A stretch of DNA of 11,411 nucleotides from Ichthyophonus hoferi. Taxonomy: Eukaryota; Opisthokonta; Ichthyosporea; Ichthyophonida; Ichthyophonidae. The translations under genes were made by a program, and so were the position numbers. Location: contig NAOQ01000204.1 in the NCBI GenBank assembly GCA_002751075.1, positions 31,885 to 43,295 on the forward strand, given 5' to 3'. The stretch's first letter is position 1, and each line of letters begins with the position of its first letter. Of this stretch, positions 1 to 9,409 are shown one piece after another. The notes beneath the pieces are model-generated. The model did no database searches. It saw nothing but the letters and a program-made list of their open reading frames with translations, and had not been told where the DNA came from.

Positions 1-150
1 ATAATTTAAGCAAACTTTTTTAATTTGTTTATGAATTGTGTACATAAGGGCAATTGGAATGAAGTGCTAGGTAATGTGCATATATAGCAGGTGAATGAAA
101 CAAAATGTTATAAAAGAAAAAGAGCCATAAGAGAAAGAGACTAGCCCTAC

Positions 151-272
151 CATTGCGAACATATTTCACACAGATCTGGTTTAGTGTTTCTGTTTGATCT
201 TCGTTGGCAATCGCAGCTAGTTTCGACAGAGCTACGGCAATGCATAGCTTCATATTATTATCTTCTATTGAT
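151..272 (-). CDS. unc-45: UNC-45-like exon d
   Basis: This is a 122-base exon with acceptor ACATACATACAG and donor AATG|GTAGGG. Its 40 codons run from SIEDNNMKLCIAVALSKLAA to ICVKYVRN. The segment resembles the UNC45 helix pair that follows the TDNTRM motif in vertebrates. The exon ends one base into a codon, so a further exon is expected to the left of the window. Confidence 0.7.
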
Positions 273-2875
273 CTGTATGTATGTATACGTATATACATAT
301 ATAGGCATATGTATAGGCATGTGTAATAGGTTAATGACAGTATTAGTATAATAAATGATATTAAAGGAAATAGTATTATTACACTATACTATTTTCTACT
401 ATATTGTATTAACAATTGCTTTTTACCCAAATTACAAGACCATTGGATGCTTATCCTGCAATTTTCATCCCCATACAATTATAACCAGTGGAAGAATCAT
501 GTACCAATAATCATCAAGAAAAAAATGCACTAACGTTATAGTATTCCTATAGTGATATTTCAATATCTATATTTGCCACGATCAATTCAAATTCCCCATT
601 GAAAAATTAAAATATATCAATCGTGTAGTTTTTCAACCAATCCAAGAATATATTTAATTAATTAAAAACCACACCATTATATTATTGACTCTAGTTCTGC
701 CCTTTCAACCTTCCTCTATCCATTAATATCTACAGTAAATTGGCGAATAATCATTTAGATTAATATTAATACCCCTATCAGTATACTAGGTGAGTATTAA
801 AAAAGCACAACACTTACCTACTTATATTATATTGTCCTACATATACAGAGGGCAGATAGAGAGAAAATAGGTAGTATAATAGTGTATTGTGTTGCTTACC
901 CAAGTTCACCCGAACAGCCAGCACAATTGAGGAGGGCAGTGATACCCTGGCGTCCAATGAAAGAAGAGAGAAGCACCGGCGACACATTACCTAATACGGC
1001 TACTATGACGTCATCGATAACTTGGTATGACTGGGCGCCACCTGGGAGTACAAATATGATTGTTAAAAGGCTCTCGATATAGTATAGGATTGGCAGATAT
1101 GTATTCCTAAAATGTGCCCATCAACTGCTGTATTGGAAACACTATTTTGAATAAAAGAAATACCCTATCACAATATCCAATTTTTTTGCATAACAGAATA
1201 TAATAATAACATCTAGATTTATATGGCTCCCTGAAGCTGTAAAATATAGCTACACATACAACCTAGCCAAAGCAACAATAGTGATAGTTAATTAATTAAT
1301 TAATTGATGAATTAATATTGGGTTCTGAAGTATCCTATATATAAAATTATATATTTAGAAGGTATAAAATGGTTCTGTACGAGACAGACTGGGCCTCCTA
1401 ATTGTGTAGTAATACTGAGAAAAACTTATAGTTTTTATCCTAAATTATATGTTTGTAATAGTCGGCCGCCACCCTGAACATGAACATGGGCGAGATAATA
1501 CTACAACATCAGGCTGTAATGCATAGACCCTGCTCTTAATATCCCTTAATAGATAGGGTACTGTCAAACGTATAGGCCTGATTAATCATTGCTATAGCTA
1601 ATGTTCTTTAATTATATCTAAACATTATTACTATCATGTATAAATAGAGATATATATATATACCTACCTACATACATATATACACACATACATCCAAACC
1701 TATAAGAGACCTACCAAATCTAGCGGCTTTATTAAGCTTTTCAACAATAAAATCAAGAAGACGATGTTGCAAGAACTTCGCTCTGTTGCTTTTATCTTCC
1801 TCTTCCCCATCCACCTCCTCGATTTTAGGAGGCTCCACAGCGTTATCGTCGTTATTCTTTTCAATGCTTGCATGTAAAGCACTGGTAATGATTCGCACAC
1901 CACATTGCCGTATCCCAGCATTATCACTATGGCAACGGGGACAGCCAATAAAATCAGTATTAGGAAGTCATAGGCGATAGTTGTGATTACATTCACCTAA
2001 ATATGGGACATGATAAGAGTAGGGTGACACACAATATAATATCGTTGGTTATTATGCGTTAAAAATAAATACATAAATGATATATTAACACATACAAACA
2101 CCTGGATTCTATTATTAACTATTTATGCATCAGTCTATTTTTGCTCTCTCTCTTTCCCTCTTTCTCTCTTACACTATTTCTCTTAATAAAGCCACATTCC
2201 AACCTTACCTCTTAACCCAATCACACCGCGCACGTAATAACCTCAGAGAGTATCACAATATAAACACCAATACACCAAATACATACAAATTAAATATATA
2301 ACAGACACATAGCTACTAATAAACACTATATATTTTCCTATTCTCTCGCAGCTACGCTTTTGCAATTACTGTGCCATAACAATAACAACCACTAATAGAA
2401 AGATAACGATAGAATAATTCCTATCAGACAGCCACCGTTTTACTACCGTTACACTCTTAGTTCTACTCTCTACCTTTCTCTCTTTCTCTCTCTCTTCCTC
2501 AGTCCCATTACTATCAATTGTTTTTTTAGCACATTTTATCTCTCTTTGCGTTTCAATTTCTTCACTGCAAACAGTATTCCATTACATATATATATACCCA
2601 CCTATCAAACCAATTACTGATACGCTTCCAGTCAATCTGCTCTATAACTGTCGAAGCCAAGTCTTGATTGGTTACCAACTGAGATAAGATCACCAACACC
2701 ATATCGCGCATATCCTCTTCATGGACCTTATCTATAGCAAAACCAGTGCCCTCTATATAGGATACTAGCTTAGGTATTACGTCACTAGCAACCAGACTGT
2801 TTGCATGAGCTGGAACACCACATATGGACGCAATATTACGTAATGCTTTCGTCACCATTTCTGAATCAGGTTTAC
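151..2875 (-). CDS. unc-45: UNC-45-like myosin chaperone, internal exons only (partial gene)
   Basis: Four exons are read on the minus strand: 2875-2602, 1926-1715, 1041-900 and 272-151. Each is bounded by AG and GT (donors GTGGGT, GTAGGT, GTAAGC, GTAGGG), and all three internal junctions are in phase, giving about 250 residues. The chain starts near KPDSEMVTKALRNIASICG and ends at NQICVKYVRN. Compared from memory with vertebrate UNC45, the segments come in the same order: STVIEQIDWKRISNWF, then an acidic loop (EVDGEEEDKSNRAK), then FLQHRLLDFIVEKLNK, IGRQGITALL, and finally DNNMKLCIAVALSKLAA. This corresponds roughly to residues 190-385 of about 930. UNC-45 is a cytosolic Hsp90 co-chaperone that folds the myosin motor domain. 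Its N-terminal TPR exons would be expected 5' of 2875 but are not seen. The C-terminal UCS part would lie left of position 1. Another armadillo protein is possible, but the co-linear match makes UNC-45 the best call. Confidence 0.72.
273..899 (-). other. Intron between UNC-45-like exons c and d
   Basis: This 627-base intron is AT-rich with no open frame of note. Its borders are GTAAGC and CATACATACAG. The acceptor end overlaps a short (TATG)-like tract. Confidence 0.65.
900..1041 (-). CDS. unc-45: UNC-45-like exon c
   Basis: This is a 142-base exon with acceptor TTTGTACTCCCAG and donor GG|GTAAGC. Its 46 codons include SYQVIDDVIVAVLGNVS and FIGRQGITALLNCAG, an armadillo helix pair. Both junction phases agree with exons b and d. 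It is one of the most GC-rich patches of the left half, as expected of an exon in AT-rich surroundings. Confidence 0.72.
1042..1714 (-). other. Intron between UNC-45-like exons b and c
   Basis: This 673-base intron runs from donor GTAGGT to acceptor TTTGTACTCCCAG. It holds a palindromic TTAATTAATTAA tract near 1288-1305 and a short TA run at 1651-1664. No gene is seen. Confidence 0.65.
1715..1926 (-). CDS. unc-45: UNC-45-like exon b (acidic loop between helices)
   Basis: This is a 212-base exon. The acceptor is CCGTTGCCATAG and the donor TTTG|GTAGGT. Its 70 codons hold a helix around AGIRQCGVRIITSALHAS, then an acidic loop (positions about 22-48 of the exon) and a second helix FLQHRLLDFIVEKLNKAARF. 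Vertebrate UNC45 has a charged loop at the equivalent place. A hydrophobic reading in another frame over the same bases (to 1996) is a shadow: it breaks the splice phase and is not conserved in type. Confidence 0.72.
1927..2601 (-). other. Intron between UNC-45-like exons a and b
   Basis: This 675-base intron runs from donor GTGGGT to acceptor CCGTTGCCATAG. It contains two CT-rich tracts on the plus strand (about 2140-2170 and 2461-2501). No gene is seen. Confidence 0.65.
2602..2875 (-). CDS. unc-45: UNC-45-like exon a (early armadillo repeats)
   Basis: This is a 274-base exon that enters with two bases of a split codon and leaves with two. The acceptor follows a pyrimidine-rich tract ending TTTCTTTCAG, and the donor is AG|GTGGGT. 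It codes for 90 full codons of alternating hydrophobic helices typical of armadillo repeats, including NIASICGVPAHANSLVASD and RDMVLVILSQLVTNQDLA. The entry phase needs one base from an upstream exon, so a kinase exon ending in phase 0 cannot feed it. Confidence 0.75.
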
Positions 2876-3549
2876 CTGAAAGAAAATGGGTTTCATTATT
2901 GGTCAGTTATCACAGTTTAAATAGAAAAAAAAACTGATATTCGTAAGGCGTAATCAGTAGAATTTGCACATATTTGTATATATGTAGTTACAGGGTTGAA
3001 TGTACGCATGTAGGTATGTACGTATGTATGTATGTATGTATGTATGTATGTATGTATGTATGTATGTATGTATGTATGTGTGTGTGTGTGTGTGTGTGTG
3101 TAGGTATTTGGTATGTATGTATGTATTTGTGTATATATATGTATGTGTGTATGTATGTAGATATGTATGTAGGTATATATGTATGTGTACATTTGTGTAT
3201 GTATGTTTGTATGCATATATGTATAATAGTATACAGGTAGATGACCAATCCTTCTTATAGACTAACGAAATGATCTATAATAGGAAGTTAGACCGGCAAT
3301 TTGACCCAACCTATATTTATATTCAACCAGTATAGTTTAAGTATAACTTGTGAGACATTTACGTTAAGTGTAGGTATATACAATAATAATAATAATATAA
3401 AAACGTCCCTGTGTTCACGGAGGAAAGAGGTTGCTGAAAGACCACGCCTATAGTTAAAGAAAGACAAGTAGAGAGAGAGAGGAGAGAGAGAGGAGAAACA
3501 GAGCATAGTGAAATGGAAGGTGTTCAAAAAGAAAAGAGGGTAGACTCAC
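2876..3549 (-). other. Non-coding stretch between kinase exon 2 and UNC-45 exon a
   Basis: Beside the microsatellite this holds an (AAT)n tract of five copies (about 3382-3397) and a GA-rich tract (3470-3495). I searched the minus strand for the next kinase segment (the HxNIV, HRD or DFG regions) and for an UNC-45 exon ending in the phase needed at 2875, and found neither. Confidence 0.6.
2995..3235. repeat. Compound microsatellite (TATG)n-(TG)n with degenerate flank
   Basis: An almost pure TATG array (about 3022-3080, some 14 copies) passes into (TG)n of about 12 copies (3078-3101), then into imperfect TATG/TG-like sequence to about 3235. Open frames on both strands here are translations of the repeat (Tyr-Val-Cys-Met and Thr-Tyr-Ile-His patterns) and are not genes. 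The repeat lies between the kinase exons and the UNC-45-like exons. Confidence 0.95.
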
Positions 3550-4120
3550 CATGACATCGGCCTCAGCCTTAGCCAACCGTAGGTGGTCTTTATCAGGAAT
3601 AATAAGGCGCTTTAAGGCTACCATGCGACCACTGCTCACTTCCACGGCCAGAAATACATAGGCAAAACCACCTAAGGTATTGTTATAGCTTCACTCAGTG
3701 ACTATGTGCATGTGCCTGCCAACACAACAACACCGATTTAAGCGAGTAGGGACAATTTAAATGTGTAAATATTAACAAAAACATTGAAATCATCTTGGTA
3801 AGAACACGATACTATACATGTATGTCTGAATGGAATGTAGTACATACATCATAGTCACAAGAGATAAAGGGAGTGAGAAAGGGTCTGTAAGTGTAAATGC
3901 ATGTTGTATTATGCTTTTATGTGTCGACGAAAAAAACTACATATTTGGAAGAGAGGAAATATGAAGAACAGACAGGAAACACCCACCCACCTTCCGCCAG
4001 CAAGCGAACTACTCGATAACTCTTTTTATTAATGTAAATGATTTTTCCTACAAAATCATTTTCTGTTCCGTCTCCACTACTATGTAGATAGTTCAGCGCC
4101 TTATTAAAAAGGCCAGCCAT
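3550..4120 (-). CDS. GAK/AAK1-type (NAK family) serine/threonine kinase, first two exons only
   Basis: Exon 1 (4120-3991) starts at an ATG in good context (AAAAC before it, G after) and ends GAAG|GTGGGT. Exon 2 (3671-3550) follows AATACCTTAG and ends ATG|GTGAGT. The split codon gives Gly44, and together they code 84 residues. FNKALNYL followed by NDFVGK matches the start of cyclin-G-associated kinase (GAK/auxilin-2). LLAEGGFAYVF (about 40-50) is the Gly-rich loop typical of NAK kinases. Lys64 in VALKRL is the ATP-binding lysine, and Glu80 in AKAEADVM is the likely helix-C glutamate. The family phosphorylates clathrin adaptors, and GAK also carries auxilin and J domains for uncoating. No HRD, DFG or later exon appears downstream before the UNC-45-like exons start. 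It is therefore a truncated fragment, an interleaved gene, or a misjoined sequence. Confidence 0.78.
3672..3990 (-). other. Kinase intron 1
   Basis: This 319-base intron runs from donor GTGGGT to acceptor AATACCTTAG. It joins a codon split one base plus two to give Gly44 of the Gly-rich loop. Nothing else is seen in it. Confidence 0.7.
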
Positions 4121-4190
4121 GTTTTATCACTAGCCCTGAGGGACCTTTGCCACCCACCAATTAATCACCCACTGGTTGATAGTAGGTTGT

Positions 4191-4256
4191 ATTATACACA
4201 CTTTATATGCTTGCACCTTTGTTGGGTAAATAAGGCTGTAGAAGGGAAGGAAAGTG
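4191..4256 (-). promoter_or_regulatory. Leader region of the kinase: acceptor-like site and TATA-like box
   Basis: On the minus strand a pyrimidine tract CACTTTCCTTCCCTTCTACAG ends at 4236, about 115 bases before the kinase ATG. It would make a strong 3' splice site, either for a 5' UTR intron or for spliced-leader addition if this lineage uses one. Nearer the ATG, TATAAA at 4207-4202 could instead be a core promoter. Only one of the two readings is likely to hold. No earlier coding sequence is seen upstream. Confidence 0.3.
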
Positions 4257-7200
4257 ACAAATGGTGGGACGGAATGAAAGTAAAAGTAAAAGAGGAATGG
4301 ATAAATAGCGAGTAGAGATGGTAAAATACCACTTGTAGGCAAAATTGAATAGTTACCTAAACAACAGCTATACAATAAGTAAAAAAATCCTTTATGAAAA
4401 TTAAAATTGAAATCTATATATACACATACAAAGATATGTATATATGATACTATTACTATATATTATATTATATAGAGATATATTGACTTTGTTTAAAATA
4501 AAACGTTTTTTCTTTGTTACAATCTCCAGCTGCCTAGCGAAATGGGGTTACATGCAAATTGAAAGACCCCCCTGCTAGTCTAATTATAGGATTTCCTTAA
4601 ATAGATTTTGAATAGGTTTGAGGTGATACTGCTTAAAGTTATATATGGGAGATTAGTTTGTACTAAGACTCGGGGAACGGCCGACCGTTTCTATCATAGG
4701 TTAAGGTAAAAGTTTATATTTTATTTGTGAAATTATAATACTGTAGTTATAATTATTGGCCCGTGGGACAATTATAAGTAATTTATTGTGCGTTTACTTC
4801 AAATCTACGTTAAATTGGGTTTTTGAACCGTTTCTCAGTGATTGGCTTATATTTATTTTAAAGATTACATGTTTCCTGCTAATCCAATGCAGGATTGTTA
4901 TTGTATTTACTTACATATAATTGGTTAAAATAACACAGAACAATTATTCAGTGCGTAGTCCAGGTCACACTTGGGTCAAAGAAAGCTCTGTAGGCTAAAT
5001 AATAATATTTCTTTGCAAAACATGTATCAGAGTGAAACATTTTTTCTATGACCATAACGTTATAGTTTAACTCTAGAAATGCTATATTGTATTTCCTCAT
5101 GGCCTACTTTACTAAATAATTTAATGATTATAATTAATAGGTCCTGACTCTAAACGTATCTGCACTCTCCATTTAAAGTCTATTTCTTTACAGCTTTCCC
5201 AAAACACATAAAGCGATTATATATTTTAACATTTATGTTTTAGTCCTTTTTATACTACATTTTCCTTTTAAATGGGGGTTTTAATTATTAAATCTTGGGT
5301 GTTAGTAAGCCTACTGCTTGCCTGGCTTACATATCCTCAATAAACAAAAGGAGTTAGATCAAAATTACGGAAAAGAGGGGCTGGTGTTATTGTGCAGGAT
5401 TTCTCTGAAGCATAGATTGTCTCAATTAGTACTATCATTAACCTATCATATTCCCAAGCTACATTCCATATTTTATTACAATAACATTATTCCCAAATAT
5501 AATCCAATATATCTAACATGCATATAATTTTAGTATTTTGTTAATGCAACTAAATAATTAGCCGTGCTGGTATTTTCTGATAAAATAAAATAACTTTGAA
5601 GAGCTTTTTTTCTTCTTACTTTTATAAATTTAATTGAATGGCTTAGTATATAAAGTTTGCTTCTCAATCCATTTTTAGGTTTTCTTTCTATGTTTTTGTA
5701 TGTCTATCAACTACAATAATTGTTTACTATATTATTTAATTATGTGTTAACAACCAAAAATATCAGGCACTAGACTTAAGATTACTACATAAGCAAAATT
5801 AAAAGCAAGTAATATGGCTGGTGATAAGATACTTATAGTAGACAACGATTCAACATCTAGAAATTTATTTAAACGAAACCAATGTAAATGCAGAAGCATT
5901 TAATTGTTGGTGACATATGCGCATACTATATACTATATATAAAATATTTTAATTCTTCAACAGAGTTTCTTCAAAGTATACCAAATTAATTTTGATCTTT
6001 TTTATCGATATTTTCCACCAGAAACTCTAAGAAAAACTGCGGATTCTAAGGTTGCAAAAGAAAGAATTAAATAAATTGAACCTGTCATTCCAGAAACCCT
6101 GTCCATGACTGCTTTCACTACTAATGTGTGGATTCAATTAGAATATGTAGTAACAATGAAAGTAAGTACCATGTTTAATATATGATCCCATAAGGTCATG
6201 GTAGTTTAACATAGAGCACAATGACCAACCACTCTTACCAAACCTATAGCACTCTCATCATCATCAAAATCTAATCTTCAATAGTTGTGTATAAACAATG
6301 GACACAGCCATTTAGATTTTACTTAGTATATTAACAAGGTGAAAGAAACATATTTGTTTATTGTTAACATAAGCGCAATGCATGTTACAGCATGCTTGAT
6401 AAGATGTAGAGGGTGGGTACGGAACTATGCTAGATTGGAAATGAAGTAATTGGCTAATCTAATTAGAGTTCATATCGAATAATATAGATTTAGCAGAGTA
6501 ATTGACCAATTCCCATGCTTAAATATATAAAGTATGATCGCTAATTATGAATTGGAAAAGGATCACGAAAAATATGTGCGCACCGTAGCAACGCAGCACA
6601 AATATTGGTTTATACCGTATATCAACTGTTCGCAATAGTTAAGTAGAGATTGGAGCGTTCTTGTGACCTATATTCGTTTAGAAAAAAAGATAATACCGAA
6701 ATAAAAGGGTTTAAAACGTTTTCTTTTGCATACATGGAGTAGAGATATGTTAAAACTTATTTTTTATTGTTGAACAAGTCAACAGGATGCCCAGACAATG
6801 TGTGATCTTAACCCAAAACATATGATCTCTGAAATGGCTTTATGTAGTTGCAGGATCTCTACCATTGGCTGGTTCAACTTTGATGGATTATCTTGATTAC
6901 CATTTAACACCAATTGCACCAACTATTTTCCCATAATTCTGTATAATTTCTTAGCTTTTCAAGTAATCATATAAATAGACATTACAGACATTTGAGCCAG
7001 TGCTCACTGCACATTCACATATATTTTTTGTTATGCATTAAAACTATATAGTTGATTGTTGTGAAAGTTCAATATATATACCACTTTAAAATTAATGAAG
7101 TATGGAATATTTACAATCCCGAGAGATAGATCTCAGTTTACAAGCTCTATTTAAAACACACTGACATGGATCAGCGCCCAAGGTTGCATTATTTATTTAT

Positions 7201-7313
7201 TTTCTTTAAATTTTCATCAATTCTTAGGGGTTTATTGTGAAAGTCTAATAACTGGATTATCTTACACAAATTCACTTAGTAGCCTCTCATTGCGTATGGT
7301 CTATTTTTCCAGC
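4257..7313. other. Gene-poor AT-rich stretch
   Basis: No frame here is long enough or well composed enough to call a gene. The scraps that look most like coding sequence are at 5814-5903, 5964-6161 and 6826-6936 on the plus strand, each described under findings or rejections. No tRNA or rRNA pattern is seen. Confidence 0.5.
5964..6161 (+). pseudogene. Exon-like scrap, no identified family
   Basis: The stretch follows TTCTTCAACAG (acceptor-like) and ends at ATGAAA|GTAAGT, a near-perfect donor. One frame reads through 66 codons with a single stop (TAA at about 6072), giving DLFYRYFPPETLRKTADSK and later TTNVWIQLEYVVTMK. Composition is less AT-skewed than the surroundings. I cannot name the family. 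It may be a decayed exon of a host gene or element, or simply chance. Confidence 0.2.
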
Positions 7314-7321
7314 CACCTTGC

Positions 7322-7338
7322 AAAAAAAAAAAAAAAAA
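7322..7338 (+). repeat. Poly(A) run
   Basis: There are seventeen consecutive A bases. It could be the tail of an old retroposed copy, but no recognisable element ends at it and no target-site duplication is evident, so it is listed only as a simple repeat. Confidence 0.8.
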
Positions 7339-9409
7339 GAGAATTTAAAGGGTATTTTAGGTAAGTATCGGTATATAATGAGAAGTATCATAGTGTTAGA
7401 ACCAAAGCGTTCAATGCGCTTTTACAGCCTATTCCTTTGTGTTGCTAGACCGTTAACTCCAAATGAGCACGTAGTTGGACCAAAGTATTATAATAAGCGG
7501 ATCATGAAATGATCGGTCTAATATTAGTTATTATAACATTCTTAACCAGGTAGATTGATTTGTCGATACTTATCGTTGTTATCGCAGTTAATCTCACTAT
7601 AATCCTCAGACTCGGAATAACTCAGAGACTAGCTCGTATGAGTCCAGTTCCACAGACATCTCCTCTTTGTCAGAGTCTGAGGATTATAGTGCGATTGACT
7701 GCGATGACGACGATAATACTTAGTATGCAAACACTTACATTAATAAATTGGCTGAGTCATCCAAATAAGAACACGATAGTATAAGATTTCAGATTAGACA
7801 TGTCTAGTGGGCCTCAGTGATTTTCTGTGAATTGTATATTAACCAATAAGGATCTTTATAATCGGTCTCATATATATTCATGAACACAGTTATGCAGGTA
7901 TTAACCGTTGTTAACCTCCGTGATAAAAAAAGGTCAGGAAAGGATAAAAAGAATACAAACAAATAATAATAAACACTCTTTTCAGTTGTTAATATTTATT
8001 GTTCAATTTATGTTTTTTATATTTTTTAAATTATGCATATAGTTGTTAAAGAAGTTGAAGTAGATCATCCAGAATCTTTACTAGAAGGCCAATTGGTTGA
8101 GTGAGTCTGATGCTGATTCTTTTGATAGGAGCAATACCTTAGCCATATTAAAACAGACACAATTAAATTACATTTATTACATATACAATACATCGCCAGG
8201 TAAAACGCTAAAGGCTTCTATATCCATTAGTCAACCAAGGGAAATTTAAGAGCAGCTAGTTAGAGCTTTAGTCCTTTTCCTGACGATAACAGCCAGATAG
8301 AACTCAGTGCAAAAGATACGAATCTTCCTTCTAATGCATAACTAATGAATTCTTGCAACATGCGCAAAGGAGAGGAGGGAGAGAATCCGAGCTATACTTT
8401 ATATTGTAAAGAAAGATGCAATATATAGATTTTTTTTATGCTACGCCTGTATCAGTTAAATGGCGTATCTGGTAGAGTCAGTCAGTATCACGATATGCTG
8501 AAACTTCAGGTTGGATTGTATATTAGTAGATTCTCCAATAAGTTTGGATTTTTAAAAAAAATTGGTGCGATAAAAAGTTTATCTCAAGTAATTTGCATTC
8601 TCATCTCTGGTATTCAGCAAGTGTTGCAATAACCACGAAATAATTAAGTTTAGTATCAGTATTTGTAAATATAATATCAATCAATAATATATATTTTCTA
8701 TAAACCTAACATTGTGAAACATGTAATAAATTTGGAAAAAATATATTTGATAAATTGACGTTGATTATTGCGCATTATCCATTAGGTGCCGCACAAGTCA
8801 AAGCCGTTGGGTATGTTCATATTGTTAAGCGAAAAGAAATATTGTGGCAGTGAAACCACAGTCAGCAAGTCAGTATCTGTGAACCAAATATAATTCTTCG
8901 AGGGATTAACAATTAAACATACCCAGAGCAGATTATTTGTGGATTTATGGGGTTAGCCTTTCTAGCAACTAAGGAATTGTTCTTTAGTATTGTCGCCTTT
9001 GATTTAGCCGTTTTTTGAAATAACACTTTTCAATTATATTTTCTGGTATGTCTCCATCACTATCAGTTGGTGTATATGCTATCTTTTTACCTATTACAAT
9101 GCGAAAGTAGAAGAGTTATAAATTGTTAATTGTAGAATTGTTTATAATAAAACCTGGACTTACCTTTCATTGCATGTTAAAGTTTTCTGATAGACTTTGT
9201 AAGGTTTCTATTTAATAGAAAAAGAAAAAGAAAATGTTGGTGAAGATCAAACTTGATTTTTGTTATATAATACTGCAATGTACAAACATTGTTTTAGGAG
9301 ATATCACATAAACAGGTAGACAAGATGAGGGAAAAAAGCAGTGGACATGGTTAAGAACATTTTTTACATAGCTTTACAATAAAAACACAATAACATTTAA
9401 CTTTTAAAC
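7339..9409. other. Gene-poor AT-rich stretch with acidic coding-like scraps
   Basis: Apart from the inverted repeat, two open stretches read as Ser/Glu/Asp-rich peptides on the plus strand: 7592-7723 (SETSSYESSSTDISSLSESE, ending CDDDDNT) and 8085-8249 (KANWLSESDADSFDRSNT). A 64-codon frame at 8438-8632 has no recognisable motif. None has the length or splice context of a confident gene. Confidence 0.4.
7572..7714. repeat. Imperfect 42-bp inverted repeat with 59-base loop
   Basis: The left arm 7572-7613 and right arm 7673-7714 are reverse complements at 38 of 42 positions. The inner 19 bases next to the loop are identical. Three of the four differences would be G-U pairs in a plus-strand transcript, so RNA made from that strand could form an almost unbroken stem. 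Candidates are a foldback or MITE-like element, a hairpin RNA, or a recent inverted duplication. Confidence 0.85.

Noticed and set aside
1700-1996. Hydrophobic minus-strand frame that might be a membrane protein
   Set aside because: It overlaps UNC-45-like exon b in another frame. The exon b frame keeps phase with three neighbours and matches the armadillo pattern.
2917-3260. Four overlapping open frames of 86-99 codons on both strands
   Set aside because: They are translations of the (TATG)n/(TG)n microsatellite and have no independent protein signal.
3454-3549. Read-through of kinase exon 2 into the intron as an alternative C-terminus
   Set aside because: The donor ATG|GTGAGT is near consensus and the family continues with the next part of the N-lobe. 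The extension is low-complexity Leu/Ser from a CT-rich tract.
5814-5903. Small plus-strand frame starting MAGDKILIVDNDSTSRNLF, which resembles the start of a response-regulator receiver domain
   Set aside because: It has only 29 codons, nothing of the rest of the domain follows, and splicing at the nearby GTAAAT to the next acceptor gives a stop at once. The likeness is probably chance.
7318-7512. 64-codon plus-strand frame starting in the poly(A) run
   Set aside because: The first part is lysines coded by the A tract and the rest has no motif or splice context.
8702-8860. Frame reading HCETCNKFGK, suggestive of a zinc-binding integrase or finger motif
   Set aside because: The pattern is only two Cys and one His in a short frame, and the downstream residues do not follow any family I recognise.
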